Shown piece by piece: positions 44,363-53,628 of a stretch of 54,577 nucleotides of DNA; position 1 is the first letter of the stretch, and each line of letters opens with the position of its first letter. A program made the position numbers and the translations under genes. This stretch comes from an uncultured Porphyromonadaceae bacterium (lineage in GTDB: Bacteria; Bacteroidota; Bacteroidia; Bacteroidales; Muribaculaceae), in the NCBI GenBank assembly GCA_947175215.1, contig CAMWLR010000009.1, forward strand, positions 1 through 54,577, written 5' to 3'. The notes beneath the pieces were generated by a model that was given only the letters and a program-made list of their open reading frames with translations, ran no database searches and was not told the origin of the DNA.

Positions 44363-45343
44363 ATGTCAGAACTCTCAACTAACCCCAACAACGAGGCGAC
44401 CGAGCCCGTCATAAAAGCAGAATTTAACGATGCCGCCATCGCCTCGACCGAGACACGCCCGGGCCACAAAGCCGGCTTTGTCAATATCGTAGGTAACCCT
44501 AACGTCGGTAAATCAACCCTGATGAATGACCTTGTGGGTGAGCGCGTGAGCATCATCACCTCAAAGGCCCAGACAACACGTCACCGCATCATGGGTATCG
44601 TCAACACACCCGACTACCAGATCGTATTCTCTGATACCCCCGGCGTGCTCAAACCCAACTATAAACTGCAGGAGAGCATGCTTAACTTTGCCGAGGGCGC
44701 ACTGACCGACGCAGACATCCTGCTCTATGTCACCGATGTCGTGGAGACACCCGACAAAAACGCCGACTATCTCGCCAAAGTGGCACGTCAGAAGATGCCC
44801 GTGCTGCTGGTCATCAACAAGATCGACCTGCTCAAAGGCAACGGCGAACTTGACGCTATCATCGCCCGCTGGAAAGAGACACTCCCCAACGCCGAGGTAT
44901 TCCCGATTTCGGCCAAAGAGAACTTCAATACGGCCAACCTCATGAACCGTATCATCGAACTCCTCCCCCCCTCGCCCCCATACTTCGGTAAGGATGCCCT
45001 CACCGACAAGCCGGCACGATTCTTCGTCACAGAGATTATCCGCGAGAAGATCCTGCTCAATTACGACAAGGAGATCCCATACTCGGTCGAGGTACTCGTC
45101 GAGAAATTCGAGGAGAAAGAAAACAGCATCCACATTATGGCCACCATCTATGTCGAGCGCGATTCTCAGAAAGGTATCCTCATCGGCAAGGGAGGCTCGA
45201 TGCTTAAACGTGTCGGCACAGAGGCCCGCAAAGATATAGAGACATTCTTTGGCAAACGTGTCTTCCTCGAGCTCTTTGTCAAGGTCGAGTCAAACTGGCG
45301 TAACCGCGAGAATAAACTCAAGGCATTTGGTTACATCGAGTAA
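44363..45343 (+). CDS. era: GTPase Era
   Basis: The start is set at ATG 44363 (MSELSTNPNN), because the in-frame TTG 44339 lies within the promoter. The 326-residue protein has an N-terminal extension of about 35 residues. The G domain has G1 NPNVGKST, G2 with TTRHRIMG, G3 DTPG and G4 NKID. The C-terminal KH domain contains GKGGSMLKRVG. Era binds 16S rRNA and helps assemble the 30S subunit. A 20-bp tandem duplication covers the stop codon. der follows 104 nt later. Confidence 0.95.
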   Translation: MSELSTNPNNEATEPVIKAEFNDAAIASTETRPGHKAGFVNIVGNPNVGKSTLMNDLVGERVSIITSKAQTTRHRIMGIVNTPDYQIVFSDTPGVLKPNYKLQESMLNFAEGALTDADILLYVTDVVETPDKNADYLAKVARQKMPVLLVINKIDLLKGNGELDAIIARWKETLPNAEVFPISAKENFNTANLMNRIIELLPPSPPYFGKDALTDKPARFFVTEIIREKILLNYDKEIPYSVEVLVEKFEEKENSIHIMATIYVERDSQKGILIGKGGSMLKRVGTEARKDIETFFGKRVFLELFVKVESNWRNRENKLKAFGYIE

Positions 45344-45374
45344 CCACACCCTTAATCGAGTAATCACACCCTTT
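45335..45374 (+). repeat. Imperfect 20-bp tandem duplication across the era stop codon
   Basis: Units at 45335-45354 and 45355-45374 both read ATCGAGTAA(C/T)CACACCCTT(A/T). The second copy carries a second in-frame-like TAA after the true stop. It is probably a small slippage duplication. Confidence 0.85.
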
Positions 45375-45447
45375 AAGGATATAAAGGCTCACGACTGACT
45401 CGCGTCAAAAATAATAAAATTAAACGTTAACAATCAACTATTAAGAT

Positions 45448-46764
45448 ATGAGCCAACTTGTAGCCATAGTCGGCCGCCCTAATGTCGGAAAATCGACCCT
45501 CTTCAACCGTCTGACCGAGTCTCGTCAGGCGATTGTCGACGGCACTGCCGGCACGACACGCGACCGCCAGTACGGCAAAGTAGAGTGGAGTGGCCGCGAA
45601 TTTTCGATCGTCGACACCGGCGGTTGGGTGGTCAACTCAGATGATATTTTTGAAGAAGAAATCAACAAACAGGTAGCCGTCGCTATCGAGCAGGCCGACG
45701 AAGTCCTCTTTGTCGTCGATGCCATGAACGGTGTCACCGACCTCGATGATCACGTCGCCGAGATCCTGCGTAAATCAAAGAAGCCCGTTATCCTTGTCGC
45801 AAACAAGGTTGACTCAAACGACTGGCTGTATAATGTCCCCGAGTTTTATTCGCTGGGCCTGGGAGATCCCTACCCCGTGTCAGCAGTCAGCGGATACGGT
45901 ACTGGCGACTTGCTCGACGAAATCGTCAAGAAGCTCCCCGAGCCGAACGGTGATGACGAGAATCTCGACGAGATCCCCAAATTTGCGATCGTCGGCCGAC
46001 CCAATGCCGGTAAATCGTCACTGATCAACGCCTTTATCGGCGAAGACCGTCATATCGTCACCGACATCGCCGGTACGACCCGCGACAGCATTTATACCCG
46101 ATATAATAAGTTTGGCTTTGACTTCTATCTCGTCGATACCGCCGGTATCCGCAAGAAACAGAAGGTCAACGAAGATATCGAGTATTACTCTGTCATCCGC
46201 TCGATCCGCGCCATCGAGGCGTCAGACGTCTGCATCCTCATGATCGACGCCACCCGCGGCATCGAGGCCCAGGACGCCAACATCTTCTCGCTCATCCAGC
46301 GCAACAAAAAAGGTCTTGTAGTTTGTGTCAACAAATGGGATATCGCCGAGGACCGTTCTGAGAAAGCCCAGAAGCACTTCGAGCAGGCGATCCGCAACAA
46401 GCTCGCCCCCTTTACCGACTTCCCCATCATCTTCGGGTCAGCGCTCACCAAGCAACGTATCTTCAAAGTCCTGGAGACCGCCGTCGAGGTCTATAAAAAC
46501 CGCCGTCGCGAGATACCCACCTCACAGCTCAACAAAGTGATGCTCGAGGCCATCGGTGCCTATCCCCCACCGGCCAACAAGGGCAAATATATCAAGATCA
46601 AATATGTCACCCAACTCAAGGGTGCGCAGATCCCGACATTCATATTCTTCTGCAACCTGCCCCAGTGGGTAAAAGAGCCCTATCGCCGTTTCCTCGAGAA
46701 CAAAATCCGCGATACCTGGGATTTTCATGGCACCCCCATCGCCATCTTCATGCGTGAGAAATAA
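45448..46764 (+). CDS. der: GTPase Der (EngA)
   Basis: The 438-residue protein has the two tandem G domains that define Der: [12 protein letters not shown] with DTGG and NKVD, then [12 protein letters not shown] with DTAGI and NKWD. It ends in a KH-like domain ([29 protein letters not shown]). It is required for 50S ribosome maturation. With era directly upstream it forms a ribosome-assembly pair. Several hairpins lie downstream, towards the converging rubrerythrin gene. Confidence 0.96.
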   Translation: MSQLVAIVGRPNVGKSTLFNRLTESRQAIVDGTAGTTRDRQYGKVEWSGREFSIVDTGGWVVNSDDIFEEEINKQVAVAIEQADEVLFVVDAMNGVTDLDDHVAEILRKSKKPVILVANKVDSNDWLYNVPEFYSLGLGDPYPVSAVSGYGTGDLLDEIVKKLPEPNGDDENLDEIPKFAIVGRPNAGKSSLINAFIGEDRHIVTDIAGTTRDSIYTRYNKFGFDFYLVDTAGIRKKQKVNEDIEYYSVIRSIRAIEASDVCILMIDATRGIEAQDANIFSLIQRNKKGLVVCVNKWDIAEDRSEKAQKHFEQAIRNKLAPFTDFPIIFGSALTKQRIFKVLETAVEVYKNRRREIPTSQLNKVMLEAIGAYPPPANKGKYIKIKYVTQLKGAQIPTFIFFCNLPQWVKEPYRRFLENKIRDTWDFHGTPIAIFMREK

Positions 46765-46791
46765 CCTTCTCTGCTTCTTCCCCGACATCGT

Positions 46792-46836
46792 AACAAACGC
46801 GGTTGTGCCAAAAGGCTCAGCCGCGTTTGTTGTAAT
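46792..46836 (+). terminator. First hairpin after der
   Basis: AACAAACGCGG (46792-46802) and CCGCGTTTGTT (46821-46831) form a perfect 11-bp stem, and the right arm is T-rich. It probably terminates der. Confidence 0.7.
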
Positions 46837-46861
46837 ATCGATGGTGAGGGGTGGTGAGGGA

Positions 46862-46957
46862 TGAGAGGTTGTCAGAATGGTTTGGATGGCAGGAGCCATT
46901 ATGACAACCCCTCTCAATAGCAAGGCCACGGTATCAGCGCTGATGCCGTGGCCTTGC
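46862..46957. repeat. Two further hairpins between convergent der and rubrerythrin, including a 38-bp near-perfect palindrome
   Basis: The first is an interrupted stem, TGAGAGG-TTGTCA against TGACAACC-CC-TCTCA (46862 to about 46916). The second is a palindrome at 46920-46957: GCAAGGCCACGG pairs with CCGTGGCCTTGC, and the interior ATCAGC/GCTGAT extends it to 19 bp with one T-G position. GGTTTTTCT follows on the plus strand. This is likely a bidirectional terminator zone. Confidence 0.8.
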
Positions 46958-46986
46958 GGTCGGTTTTTCTATGTCAGGTATAAAGA

Positions 46987-47574
46987 TTATTCGTCTGCTT
47001 CGTCCATCGCCATATAGTGCTGATAGGGATGGTTACATGCGGGACAGGGGGCCGGGGGCTCAGTACCCTCAAAGATGTAACCGCATACGAGACACTTCCA
47101 CTTGATGTCGTGGTCACGCTTCCATACGGTGCCATCCTGCACCTGCTTGAGATAGCGGGCAAAACGATCGCGGTGATGTTTCTCAACCTTGGCGATAGAG
47201 GCGAAACGCTCGGCGATTTCGGGGAAACCCTCTTCGAGAGCTACCTTGGCGGCTTCGGTATAAAGCTCGACGCCCTCGGCCTCCTCTTCGTTCATAGCGG
47301 TCTGCAGGTTTGAAGCGGTGTCACCGATGACACCTGCATCGATAGTCAGGGGTACCTCTATCTTACCACCCTCAAGGAATTTGAAGAAGATCTTGCCATG
47401 ATGAAGCTCATTGTCAGCTGTCTCGCGGAAGATCTGTCCGATAGGATAGTAGTTCTCTTTATCAGCCTGCTGGGCATAATAGGTATAACGTGTGTAGGCC
47501 ATTGACTCGGCCGCATAAGCGGTCACGAGATTTTTCTCGGTCCGAGTACCTTTAAGTGATTTGGTAGTTGCCAT
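46987..47574 (-). CDS. rbr: Rubrerythrin
   Basis: The 195-residue protein has the four-helix diiron domain: AYAAESMAYTRY, ETADNELHHGK and the second half EEAEGVELYTEAA and KVEKHHRDRF. A C-terminal rubredoxin-like iron site follows, with CLVCGYIFEG and CPACNHP. It reduces hydrogen peroxide to water in anaerobes, taking electrons from rubredoxin or flavoproteins, which fits a strict anaerobe. It is monocistronic and converges on der. Confidence 0.95.
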   Translation of the reverse strand: MATTKSLKGTRTEKNLVTAYAAESMAYTRYTYYAQQADKENYYPIGQIFRETADNELHHGKIFFKFLEGGKIEVPLTIDAGVIGDTASNLQTAMNEEEAEGVELYTEAAKVALEEGFPEIAERFASIAKVEKHHRDRFARYLKQVQDGTVWKRDHDIKWKCLVCGYIFEGTEPPAPCPACNHPYQHYMAMDEADE

Positions 47575-47693
47575 AGTTTATAGGATTATTTTTCTTTTTA
47601 AGTTCTTTATACTTATATAACATCATAGCGCCTACTTTGTTGACCTAATCATACGATTATCTACCTGTCAAAACAGCTAAGGCAGACGACCAA

Positions 47694-48602
47694 TTATTTA
47701 CGGCGAGGTATTTTTGAGAACATATCAAAGTCACACCGGGCCTCTATGTCATTCTCTATCTCATCGGGCAATGCGCTAAAGAAGTCATAGCCCGTTATCG
47801 CCTCGACCTCATCGACCGAGACAGCGGCACTCTGCATACCCCCGGCAACATACCCGTTAGGCATGACGAAACCGATCGCCCACGGATGCTCGACAAAGGG
47901 TGAGATTATCACTTTGAAGAATCTCTGAGGCACGGCCACTCCTGTCGTACCGATTCGGGCCGACGGGCCGCCCTTGTCAAATATCGGTCCGCAGACAATT
48001 ATCAGCGCACTGTCGGCAACGGCGCGCCGGCGGCATTTCTCCTCGAGCTTTTTCCATGCCCCGCGGTTAAGGTCTCCGGCCTGGGGGGTTATATTGGTCA
48101 TATAGAATGATTCTCTCATCGCCTGTGGATGCCACTTCATGTCCCCGGCCGGGGCCATGTGACCGCGATCAAATCCGGTATTGCGGTAATCATCAGGGGT
48201 GGCACAGCCGTCAACCGACGGATCTACGAGAAATCCCGGTTCGCGTCCCGAGCTGCCCGACACTTCGTTGCCAAGCAGTTCCCACGCCACCCAGTTAGGT
48301 TGATGGGTGTCACGGTTAAATGAGACAGTCATGCCGGTGTAAGGTATTATTTCCTCTGTCAATCCGGCGGGATTCTTCACCTGCTGCAGGCTGGTGGCAT
48401 AATCGTCAGGGAGTGCAGGGCGCTGATGCGTTTTGGCCGTTGAGACAACATAAAAGATCACGGCCACGACTATCATGATGAGCGCTATACCCAATCGGCG
48501 CGACCCTGCTGAGAATGGTGTTTTTCCCGCCTGAGTCTTACGCTGTCGCGGGGATGTCTCCGGGCGTCGTGAGGGTCGTGATGATTGATTGTGAGTTGCC
48601 AT
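47694..48602 (-). CDS. DNA/RNA non-specific endonuclease (NucA family), membrane-anchored
   Basis: The 302-residue protein has a basic N-terminus of about 32 residues and a single hydrophobic helix (LGIALIMIVVAVIFYVV). The nuclease domain is therefore outside the cytoplasm, anchored in the inner membrane or secreted. The catalytic motif is FDRGHMAPAGDM (His as general base), and MTNITPQAGDLNRGAW provides the magnesium-binding Asn. Such enzymes degrade extracellular nucleic acid or act in nutrition and defence. The domain appears intact. It lies 86 nt downstream of the TPR lipoprotein gene, with a hairpin between, and may be transcribed separately. Confidence 0.92.
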   Translation of the reverse strand: MATHNQSSRPSRRPETSPRQRKTQAGKTPFSAGSRRLGIALIMIVVAVIFYVVSTAKTHQRPALPDDYATSLQQVKNPAGLTEEIIPYTGMTVSFNRDTHQPNWVAWELLGNEVSGSSGREPGFLVDPSVDGCATPDDYRNTGFDRGHMAPAGDMKWHPQAMRESFYMTNITPQAGDLNRGAWKKLEEKCRRRAVADSALIIVCGPIFDKGGPSARIGTTGVAVPQRFFKVIISPFVEHPWAIGFVMPNGYVAGGMQSAAVSVDEVEAITGYDFFSALPDEIENDIEARCDFDMFSKIPRRK

Positions 48603-48629
48603 ATTATCTGTAATGGGGTCTGATACCGT

Positions 48630-48669
48630 CGGAGGCTGTGCCCGAATGTGGATTCTGACACAGCCTCCG
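48630..48669 (-). terminator. Hairpin between the TPR lipoprotein gene and the nuclease gene
   Basis: CGGAGGCTGTG (48630-48640) and CACAGCCTCCG (48659-48669) form a perfect 11-bp stem just after the lipoprotein stop. There is no T tract, so it may be a terminator or a transcript-processing hairpin. Confidence 0.55.
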
Positions 48670-48688
48670 CGATATTATCGGTTATTTC

Positions 48689-50386
48689 TCAAAGGATAGC
48701 CGAGAGGTTGAAGTTCTTAAACTCAAGATCGTTGAGCGCGCGGGTGGCAAGCGTGCGGTCGAGCTTGACTGCCTGACGCAGGTTTGAGCTTACCATCTTG
48801 TCATTGTTGGTGCGGGCACCGAGCACGGCGGTGAGGTAATAGGTGACAGCATCGGGGTTGTTGATCGCGCCCAGGGTGGTCTTGGCTTTACTATAATCCT
48901 TGGTCAGGATCTGGGCGAGGGCGGCGTTGTTGCTCTTGGTCTGACCAAAGGCGTTGACAGCCGAGATGGCGTCACCGGTCATCAGGTAATATGTACCCAT
49001 AGCGTCACCGAGCTCATCGATACCGGCAGCCGAGCCGAATTTCTGGTTAGCTACACGATAGTCTTTGTTGACCAGCGAAACCAGGCCGAGATTCATCTGT
49101 GGCTCGGCGGCAGCAGGATTGATGCGTGCAGCCTGATTGAAACTGTTGCGCGCGGAATCATAGTCACCGGCCACATACTGGGTGAGACCCAGGTCATTAT
49201 ATCCTCGGTAATCGTCGGGATAGGTCTTGACAACCTGCTTGTAGACCTTCATACGATCATCGTTATTGTCATAAAGGGTTGCGGCATAGAGCATCTCGTC
49301 GACTGACAGCTTCTCGGGTGTTGTCTCGAAATATCTGAGGATCTCCTCGTCACTCTTGCCGATGACATTGATCGAGGCGGTGATGCGGCTCTTGCGCAAC
49401 TGAGGCAGGATCTGATCGGCCAACTGGTCAAAGATCGACGAGAGGTTACGGATCTCTTTCTCACGCTGCTCGGGGTCGTTATACATCGACAGCACACTCA
49501 GGATAAGCTCCTTATCCTGGATGTCGCTGGCTGCTACGAGTTTCTGGAAACCCTCCCAGTCCTCTGGAGTGAAGTTGGCGGTGAGTTCGCCAAACTCGGT
49601 GATATTGTCTTTCTTGAGACGGCTCTTCATAAAGTCGGTGGTCGACACCTCACGCTTCTCGGCCAGACGGGTATTGAAATCGAGCGAACCCTCGGGTGAT
49701 GCGTATGACGAGATGTTGATCTCTTCGATAGTGCGGGCCGAGTCAGCGTTGGCTGCGAGTATCTGGGCGTTGAGAGCCTTCATATCGGCCGAACCTGCCT
49801 GAGCATCACGGATGTTGGCCTGATTGACCAGGAAGTGGATATCGGCATTATATTTCTCATTAATAACACGCTGGAACTTATCGGGAGCGATAGCCGGATT
49901 GACCGAACGGGCATCGGCGAGCGAAGCTGTCGCCACGACACCGTCGGCCACCGTCACGTTAGGTAGCACATATTTCTTGTTACCCTGTGTGACGCTAAAA
50001 GCCAGCTGCAGCGTAGACTTTAACATCTCGGGCGAATAGTTAAACATCACCGGGATAGTCACCGTACCGCCTCTGTCATAACTTACCACAGGGGCATTAC
50101 CGCGGACTTTCTCGCCCTGGAATGCATAGGGTTGCGAACTAACCTGACCACCGTCATAGCAGAGATAGGGTGTCACGGTCACCTGGGCGTTTTTCTGGAA
50201 GAACTTGGCAGGGATACGGGCGGTAACGGTCGCAGGGACACGATCGCCGGTCACCTCCAGCGGGTTAGGGTTGACCGAGAAGTAATCGGCCTGAAACTGA
50301 CCAAGCTTTTTGTTACACCCGGTCAGCATCATCAGGGCAGCGCATGCGGCAAGCGCGATGCCCGGAAATCGGTTTAAGGTTGTCAT
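48689..50386 (-). CDS. Lipoprotein with OmpA-like segment and TPR repeats
   Basis: The 565-residue precursor has a lipobox (MMLTGCNKK, Cys about 24). Residues 30-170 look like beta-sandwich strands (VTVTPYLCYDG, TVTIPVMFNY). Residues about 190-290 resemble an OmpA peptidoglycan-binding region with the ISSYASPEGSLDFNTRLAEKR pattern, as in several Bacteroidetes OmpA proteins, though more divergent. The C-terminal 200 residues are TPR repeats (GYNDLGLTQYVAGDYDSARN and following). It is probably an outer-membrane, periplasm-facing protein that links the envelope to peptidoglycan or organises a complex. Its -7 promoter element (TAATTTTG) is at 50420-50413. Confidence 0.85.
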   Translation of the reverse strand: MTTLNRFPGIALAACAALMMLTGCNKKLGQFQADYFSVNPNPLEVTGDRVPATVTARIPAKFFQKNAQVTVTPYLCYDGGQVSSQPYAFQGEKVRGNAPVVSYDRGGTVTIPVMFNYSPEMLKSTLQLAFSVTQGNKKYVLPNVTVADGVVATASLADARSVNPAIAPDKFQRVINEKYNADIHFLVNQANIRDAQAGSADMKALNAQILAANADSARTIEEINISSYASPEGSLDFNTRLAEKREVSTTDFMKSRLKKDNITEFGELTANFTPEDWEGFQKLVAASDIQDKELILSVLSMYNDPEQREKEIRNLSSIFDQLADQILPQLRKSRITASINVIGKSDEEILRYFETTPEKLSVDEMLYAATLYDNNDDRMKVYKQVVKTYPDDYRGYNDLGLTQYVAGDYDSARNSFNQAARINPAAAEPQMNLGLVSLVNKDYRVANQKFGSAAGIDELGDAMGTYYLMTGDAISAVNAFGQTKSNNAALAQILTKDYSKAKTTLGAINNPDAVTYYLTAVLGARTNNDKMVSSNLRQAVKLDRTLATRALNDLEFKNFNLSAIL

Positions 50387-50412
50387 CTTAAGTCTTTATT
50401 TATCTTATAATG

Positions 50413-50420
50413 CAAAATTA
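50413..50420 (-). promoter_or_regulatory. -7 promoter element (TAATTTTG) of the TPR lipoprotein gene
   Basis: On the minus strand it matches TAnnTTTG, 26 nt before the ATG at 50386. Confidence 0.55.
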
Positions 50421-50567
50421 GCCAATTTTAACTGAATCACAACATTCAGCGGATAAAATCTCACATAATAATGGTTAGAAAAGCAGCTTTAATTGTTAAC
50501 TAAAGTTAAACATTTTAATGTTACGTCATTGTGCAACAAACGTAACACCGGCGTAATATCAAGATAC

Positions 50568-50575
50568 TATCTTTG
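50568..50575 (+). promoter_or_regulatory. -7 promoter element (TATCTTTG) of the predicted small RNA
   Basis: It matches TAnnTTTG exactly. A -33 TTTG box at standard spacing is not visible. Confidence 0.55.
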
Positions 50576-50581
50576 CAACGT

Positions 50582-50742
50582 AATCTCAAAGAGGTTACTT
50601 AATCATTAGCCATTAGCACTTAAATCACAATACCTCCAGAATAAACACAAGTCTACAATTCATAGTATTAGAGCAAAGTAATAAAAGATACATCATTATC
50701 CCAGAAAACGGGCCGTCGAGACTGACGCCCCGTTTTTCTTTT
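50582..50742 (+). ncRNA. Predicted stand-alone small RNA, about 160 nt
   Basis: A promoter element is followed 5 nt later by a hairpin (GTAATCTC/GAGGTTAC, 50580-50598). An AT-rich unstructured stretch of about 105 nt comes next, then a Rho-independent terminator. No open reading frame is present, and the next plus-strand region is antisense to the 3' end of a minus-strand gene, so the transcript has no downstream coding partner. I do not recognise a known RNA family. Confidence 0.45.
50705..50742 (+). terminator. Rho-independent terminator of the predicted small RNA
   Basis: AAAACGGGCCGTC (50705-50717) pairs with GACGCCCCGTTTT (one C-C mismatch) across a 6-nt loop, followed by TTTTTCTTTT. 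Confidence 0.8.
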
Positions 50743-50855
50743 ATACCCCACACAAGTGTCTCTGGTCACTCTTACCCGGCCCGCTCTCGCATGCCCCTCT
50801 CTCTCCTTCCCTCATTCTCAGCGCTCATTCTCAGCGCTCACGCTGACAGGGTTTC

Positions 50856-52064
50856 TCAGGCGGGGTTGACAAGAGGGAGCTCTATACGGAAGGTCGTACC
50901 TTTGAGTGGCTCTGACCAGGAGACATAGATGCGACCGCCGTGATATTGCTCAACGATACGTTTGGCGAGGGCCAATCCTAAACCCCAGCCACGTTTTTTG
51001 GTGGTGAAGCCCGGGTTGAAGACGGTCTTGTGATTTTTGCGTGGAATACCTTTACCTGTATCAGCGACCGTGACACAGGCGCGATTGTTCTCGGCAAAGG
51101 TGGTGACGGTGATTGACCCTGATCCCTCCATGGCGTCTACGGCATTTTTGATCAGATTCTCCATCACCCATTCAAACAACGGGGCGCTCATCTCGACATC
51201 AAGGGGACGATCGGCAAGACTGACGGTCAGATTTATACGCGACGAGATGCGGGTCTGCATATATCCGGTCGCGCGTGCCACCACTTCGTTTAGGTCGGCG
51301 CTCTCCATATTGGGCCGGGAACCGATTTTAGAGAATCGAGAGGCGATCATCGACAGGCGGTTGACATCCTTATCCATCTCGGCGACCATCTCCTCGTCAG
51401 TACCTGTCGAGCGGAGCAGCTCAATCCATGCCATGAGCGAGGAGATGGGTGTGCCTAATTGATGAGCGGTCTCTTTAGAGAGTCCGACCCAAACCTTGTT
51501 TTGCTCGGCCTTGCGGGTCGAGTTCACCGCAAAATAAACAACCGCGATAAACGCCAACATCACCAACAGTTGTACATACGGATAATAACTCAGTCGCCTG
51601 AGCAGCTTTGAGTCATCATAATAAAGATGCTGGAAGTTGTCGGGCGATATTATGATATGTATGACATTGGCACGTTTCTCGAGCGAATTGAGTTTACCGC
51701 GCAGATATGCCTCGTTGGCAGGCGATATAACCCAGGGGGCAAGCGAATCTACCTCCTCAGGGAGGTCAAAGTTGCGGTGAAGCAATATCTCGCCGTCATT
51801 GTCTGTCAGCAGCACCGGTATCGAATGGTTCTGCTCGATGATGCCAAACAGAAACTCGAGATTGTCGGGCGATGCGTCAGGATTCTGCCCGATGTCGGCA
51901 ATCTGCTTTGTGGCATCGGCCCATATCTGCATACGCTCTCTCTCCTGAGCGGCCAGATCGGCTACCAGACTGTTAGACACCAACACAAACACCACCACGA
52001 CCGTGACTGAGATCACAAAGAAGACAGCGGTGCCAAAACGGCGGAGATCATAAATATTCATCAC
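50856..52064 (-). CDS. Sensor histidine kinase, membrane-bound
   Basis: The 402-residue protein has an N-terminal membrane helix (TAVFFVISVTVVVVFVLV), then a periplasmic sensor of about 120 residues with PVLLTDNDGEILLHRNF. A second helix follows (YVQLLVMLAFIAVVYFAV). In the kinase core the H-box is SKETAHQLGTPISSLMAW, the N-box is ENLIKNAVDAM, G1 is VADTGKGI and G2 is KRGWGLGLALAKRI. It closes the DUF3256-xseA-xseB cluster (22-nt gap to xseB). No response regulator is adjacent. The signal is unknown. Confidence 0.93.
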   Translation of the reverse strand: MMNIYDLRRFGTAVFFVISVTVVVVFVLVSNSLVADLAAQERERMQIWADATKQIADIGQNPDASPDNLEFLFGIIEQNHSIPVLLTDNDGEILLHRNFDLPEEVDSLAPWVISPANEAYLRGKLNSLEKRANVIHIIISPDNFQHLYYDDSKLLRRLSYYPYVQLLVMLAFIAVVYFAVNSTRKAEQNKVWVGLSKETAHQLGTPISSLMAWIELLRSTGTDEEMVAEMDKDVNRLSMIASRFSKIGSRPNMESADLNEVVARATGYMQTRISSRINLTVSLADRPLDVEMSAPLFEWVMENLIKNAVDAMEGSGSITVTTFAENNRACVTVADTGKGIPRKNHKTVFNPGFTTKKRGWGLGLALAKRIVEQYHGGRIYVSWSEPLKGTTFRIELPLVNPA

Positions 52065-52086
52065 GGCGTAGATATAAGGGCGTAAA

Positions 52087-52302
52087 TCAGTTCTCGAGTC
52101 CCTCGAGTATCTGTCTCAACTCCTCATCGGTGGCAGTAAGCCGCGCGCGGCACTCAGTGATCAGCTCAGTAGCCCTGCGCGTCAGCGCGGCCAGGCGATC
52201 GATGTCACACTGATCGCTCTGCATTGTCTTGAGGATCTCTGACAATTCCTCGAACGCCTGATTATAGGTCAGGTCCTTTACCGGTTTAACTTTATCTGAC
52301 AT
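52087..52302 (-). CDS. xseB: Exodeoxyribonuclease VII small subunit
   Basis: The 71-residue, acidic helical protein carries the XseB pattern LTYNQAFEELSEILKTMQ and a second helix with RLAALTRRATELITECRARL. It binds the large subunit XseA, encoded 18 nt upstream, to form exonuclease VII, which degrades single-stranded DNA in both directions. The size is normal for the family. Confidence 0.92.
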   Translation of the reverse strand: MSDKVKPVKDLTYNQAFEELSEILKTMQSDQCDIDRLAALTRRATELITECRARLTATDEELRQILEGLEN

Positions 52303-52320
52303 AATGATTGATTGTTAACG

Positions 52321-53616
52321 TTAGGGAGTATGGGCAAGCAATGAGCCGTCGGCAAATGTAATCTCAAGGCAATCGCCCGGCATAACCTCACCGACCGACG
52401 ACACCACACGGCCGTCAACACGTGTTATTGTATAACCCCTGGCGAGGGTGGCAGCCGGTGACAGCGCATCGAGCAACCTGCCGGCAGCCTCAAGGCGGTC
52501 ACCATCTTTCTGCAACCGCGCTTTGATCATAGTCGGGAGTGATTGCGCTATCATATCGAGACGAGCCGATGCGGGTGCGATCTTTATCCCCGACAGGCCG
52601 TAAAGCGATGTCAGGCATCTGTCAAGAGACGTCCGGCGACGCTCGGCCACCCCTCGGGCTGCTATCGGCAGCAACGCCTCGACCTGAGCAAGCTGCTCTT
52701 TGTCACCCGCGATACGCTCGGTCACGTATCTGGCCATCCGTGAGGCCGCCGTCATAAGCGCACCCAATATCGCCTCTCCCTTGCCTATCAACCACTCGGC
52801 CACTGCCGTAGGAGTCTTGAGACGCCGGTTGGCCACCCAGTCGAGCACAGTCACATCACGCTCATGCCCGATGCCTATGGCCACCGGCAGAGGGAACCGC
52901 GCCACCGCCGATGCGAGTTCATAATCTTCAAACGCCTGCAAGTCTGAGGTAGCGCCACCGCCTCGGATAATCACAACGCCATCCCAACGGTCTCGGTCAT
53001 CCCTGATGCGGTCAAGCGCGGCGATAATCGATGCGGGGGCTGATGCTCCCTGCATAACGGCGGGATAGAGCTGCGTGTCAAATTTGAGACGGGCGGGATT
53101 ATGGATAAGCTGATTCATGAAATCGCCGTACCCTGCAGCCCCGGGAGCCGACACGACGGCGATGCGCTGCACCACCACGGGCCATTTGAGCGCGCGGTTT
53201 AATTCGAGCACCCCCTCTTGTTGCAGACGGCGCAATATATCGTTACGGCGGCGCAGCAAGTCACCCATCGTATATTCTGAATTGACGTCGTATATCACAA
53301 GCGAGAGGCCGAACACGGGGTGCATCGATGCGGATACCTGCAACATCACCTTAAGGCCCGACGCAAACTGCTGACCGGTCTCCTCAAGGAAACCGCGACT
53401 GAGAGGCCCGTAGACATTAGCCCAACAACATCCCCTGACACGCGCGAGTTGCCGTCCGCCGTCATCCTTCTGCAACAGCTCCATATAGCAGTGACCACCG
53501 CGTGTAGTCACATCCTGCAACTCGGCTGTAACCCATACATACTGAGTAGCCGGCTGTTCGACAAGCCGCTTGATACGGTTGGTTAACTCCAAGAGCGTGA
53601 CCGACTCTTTTTCCAT
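52321..53616 (-). CDS. xseA: Exodeoxyribonuclease VII large subunit
   Basis: The 431-residue protein begins with an OB-fold DNA-binding domain (residues 1-100, containing YVWVTAELQDVTTRGGHCYMEL). The catalytic domain follows, with VVIIRGGGATSDLQAFEDY, VAIGIGHERDVTVLDWVA and KTPTAVAEWLI, the conserved nuclease motifs. The C-terminal coiled coil ends in LARGYTITRVDGR. It degrades single-stranded DNA into oligonucleotides. It is 12 nt downstream of the DUF3256 gene and followed by xseB, one operon. Confidence 0.95.
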   Translation of the reverse strand: MEKESVTLLELTNRIKRLVEQPATQYVWVTAELQDVTTRGGHCYMELLQKDDGGRQLARVRGCCWANVYGPLSRGFLEETGQQFASGLKVMLQVSASMHPVFGLSLVIYDVNSEYTMGDLLRRRNDILRRLQQEGVLELNRALKWPVVVQRIAVVSAPGAAGYGDFMNQLIHNPARLKFDTQLYPAVMQGASAPASIIAALDRIRDDRDRWDGVVIIRGGGATSDLQAFEDYELASAVARFPLPVAIGIGHERDVTVLDWVANRRLKTPTAVAEWLIGKGEAILGALMTAASRMARYVTERIAGDKEQLAQVEALLPIAARGVAERRRTSLDRCLTSLYGLSGIKIAPASARLDMIAQSLPTMIKARLQKDGDRLEAAGRLLDALSPAATLARGYTITRVDGRVVSSVGEVMPGDCLEITFADGSLLAHTP

Positions 53617-53628
53617 ACAGTCTGAGGG

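Larger units (their letters stand above)
50387..50855. other. Intergenic region with divergent promoters and a predicted small RNA
   Basis: These 469 bp contain the minus-strand promoter of the lipoprotein gene, a plus-strand promoter (50568), the predicted small RNA ending in a terminator (50705-50742), and C- and T-rich sequence before the end of the histidine kinase gene. No protein gene is seen. Confidence 0.65.
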
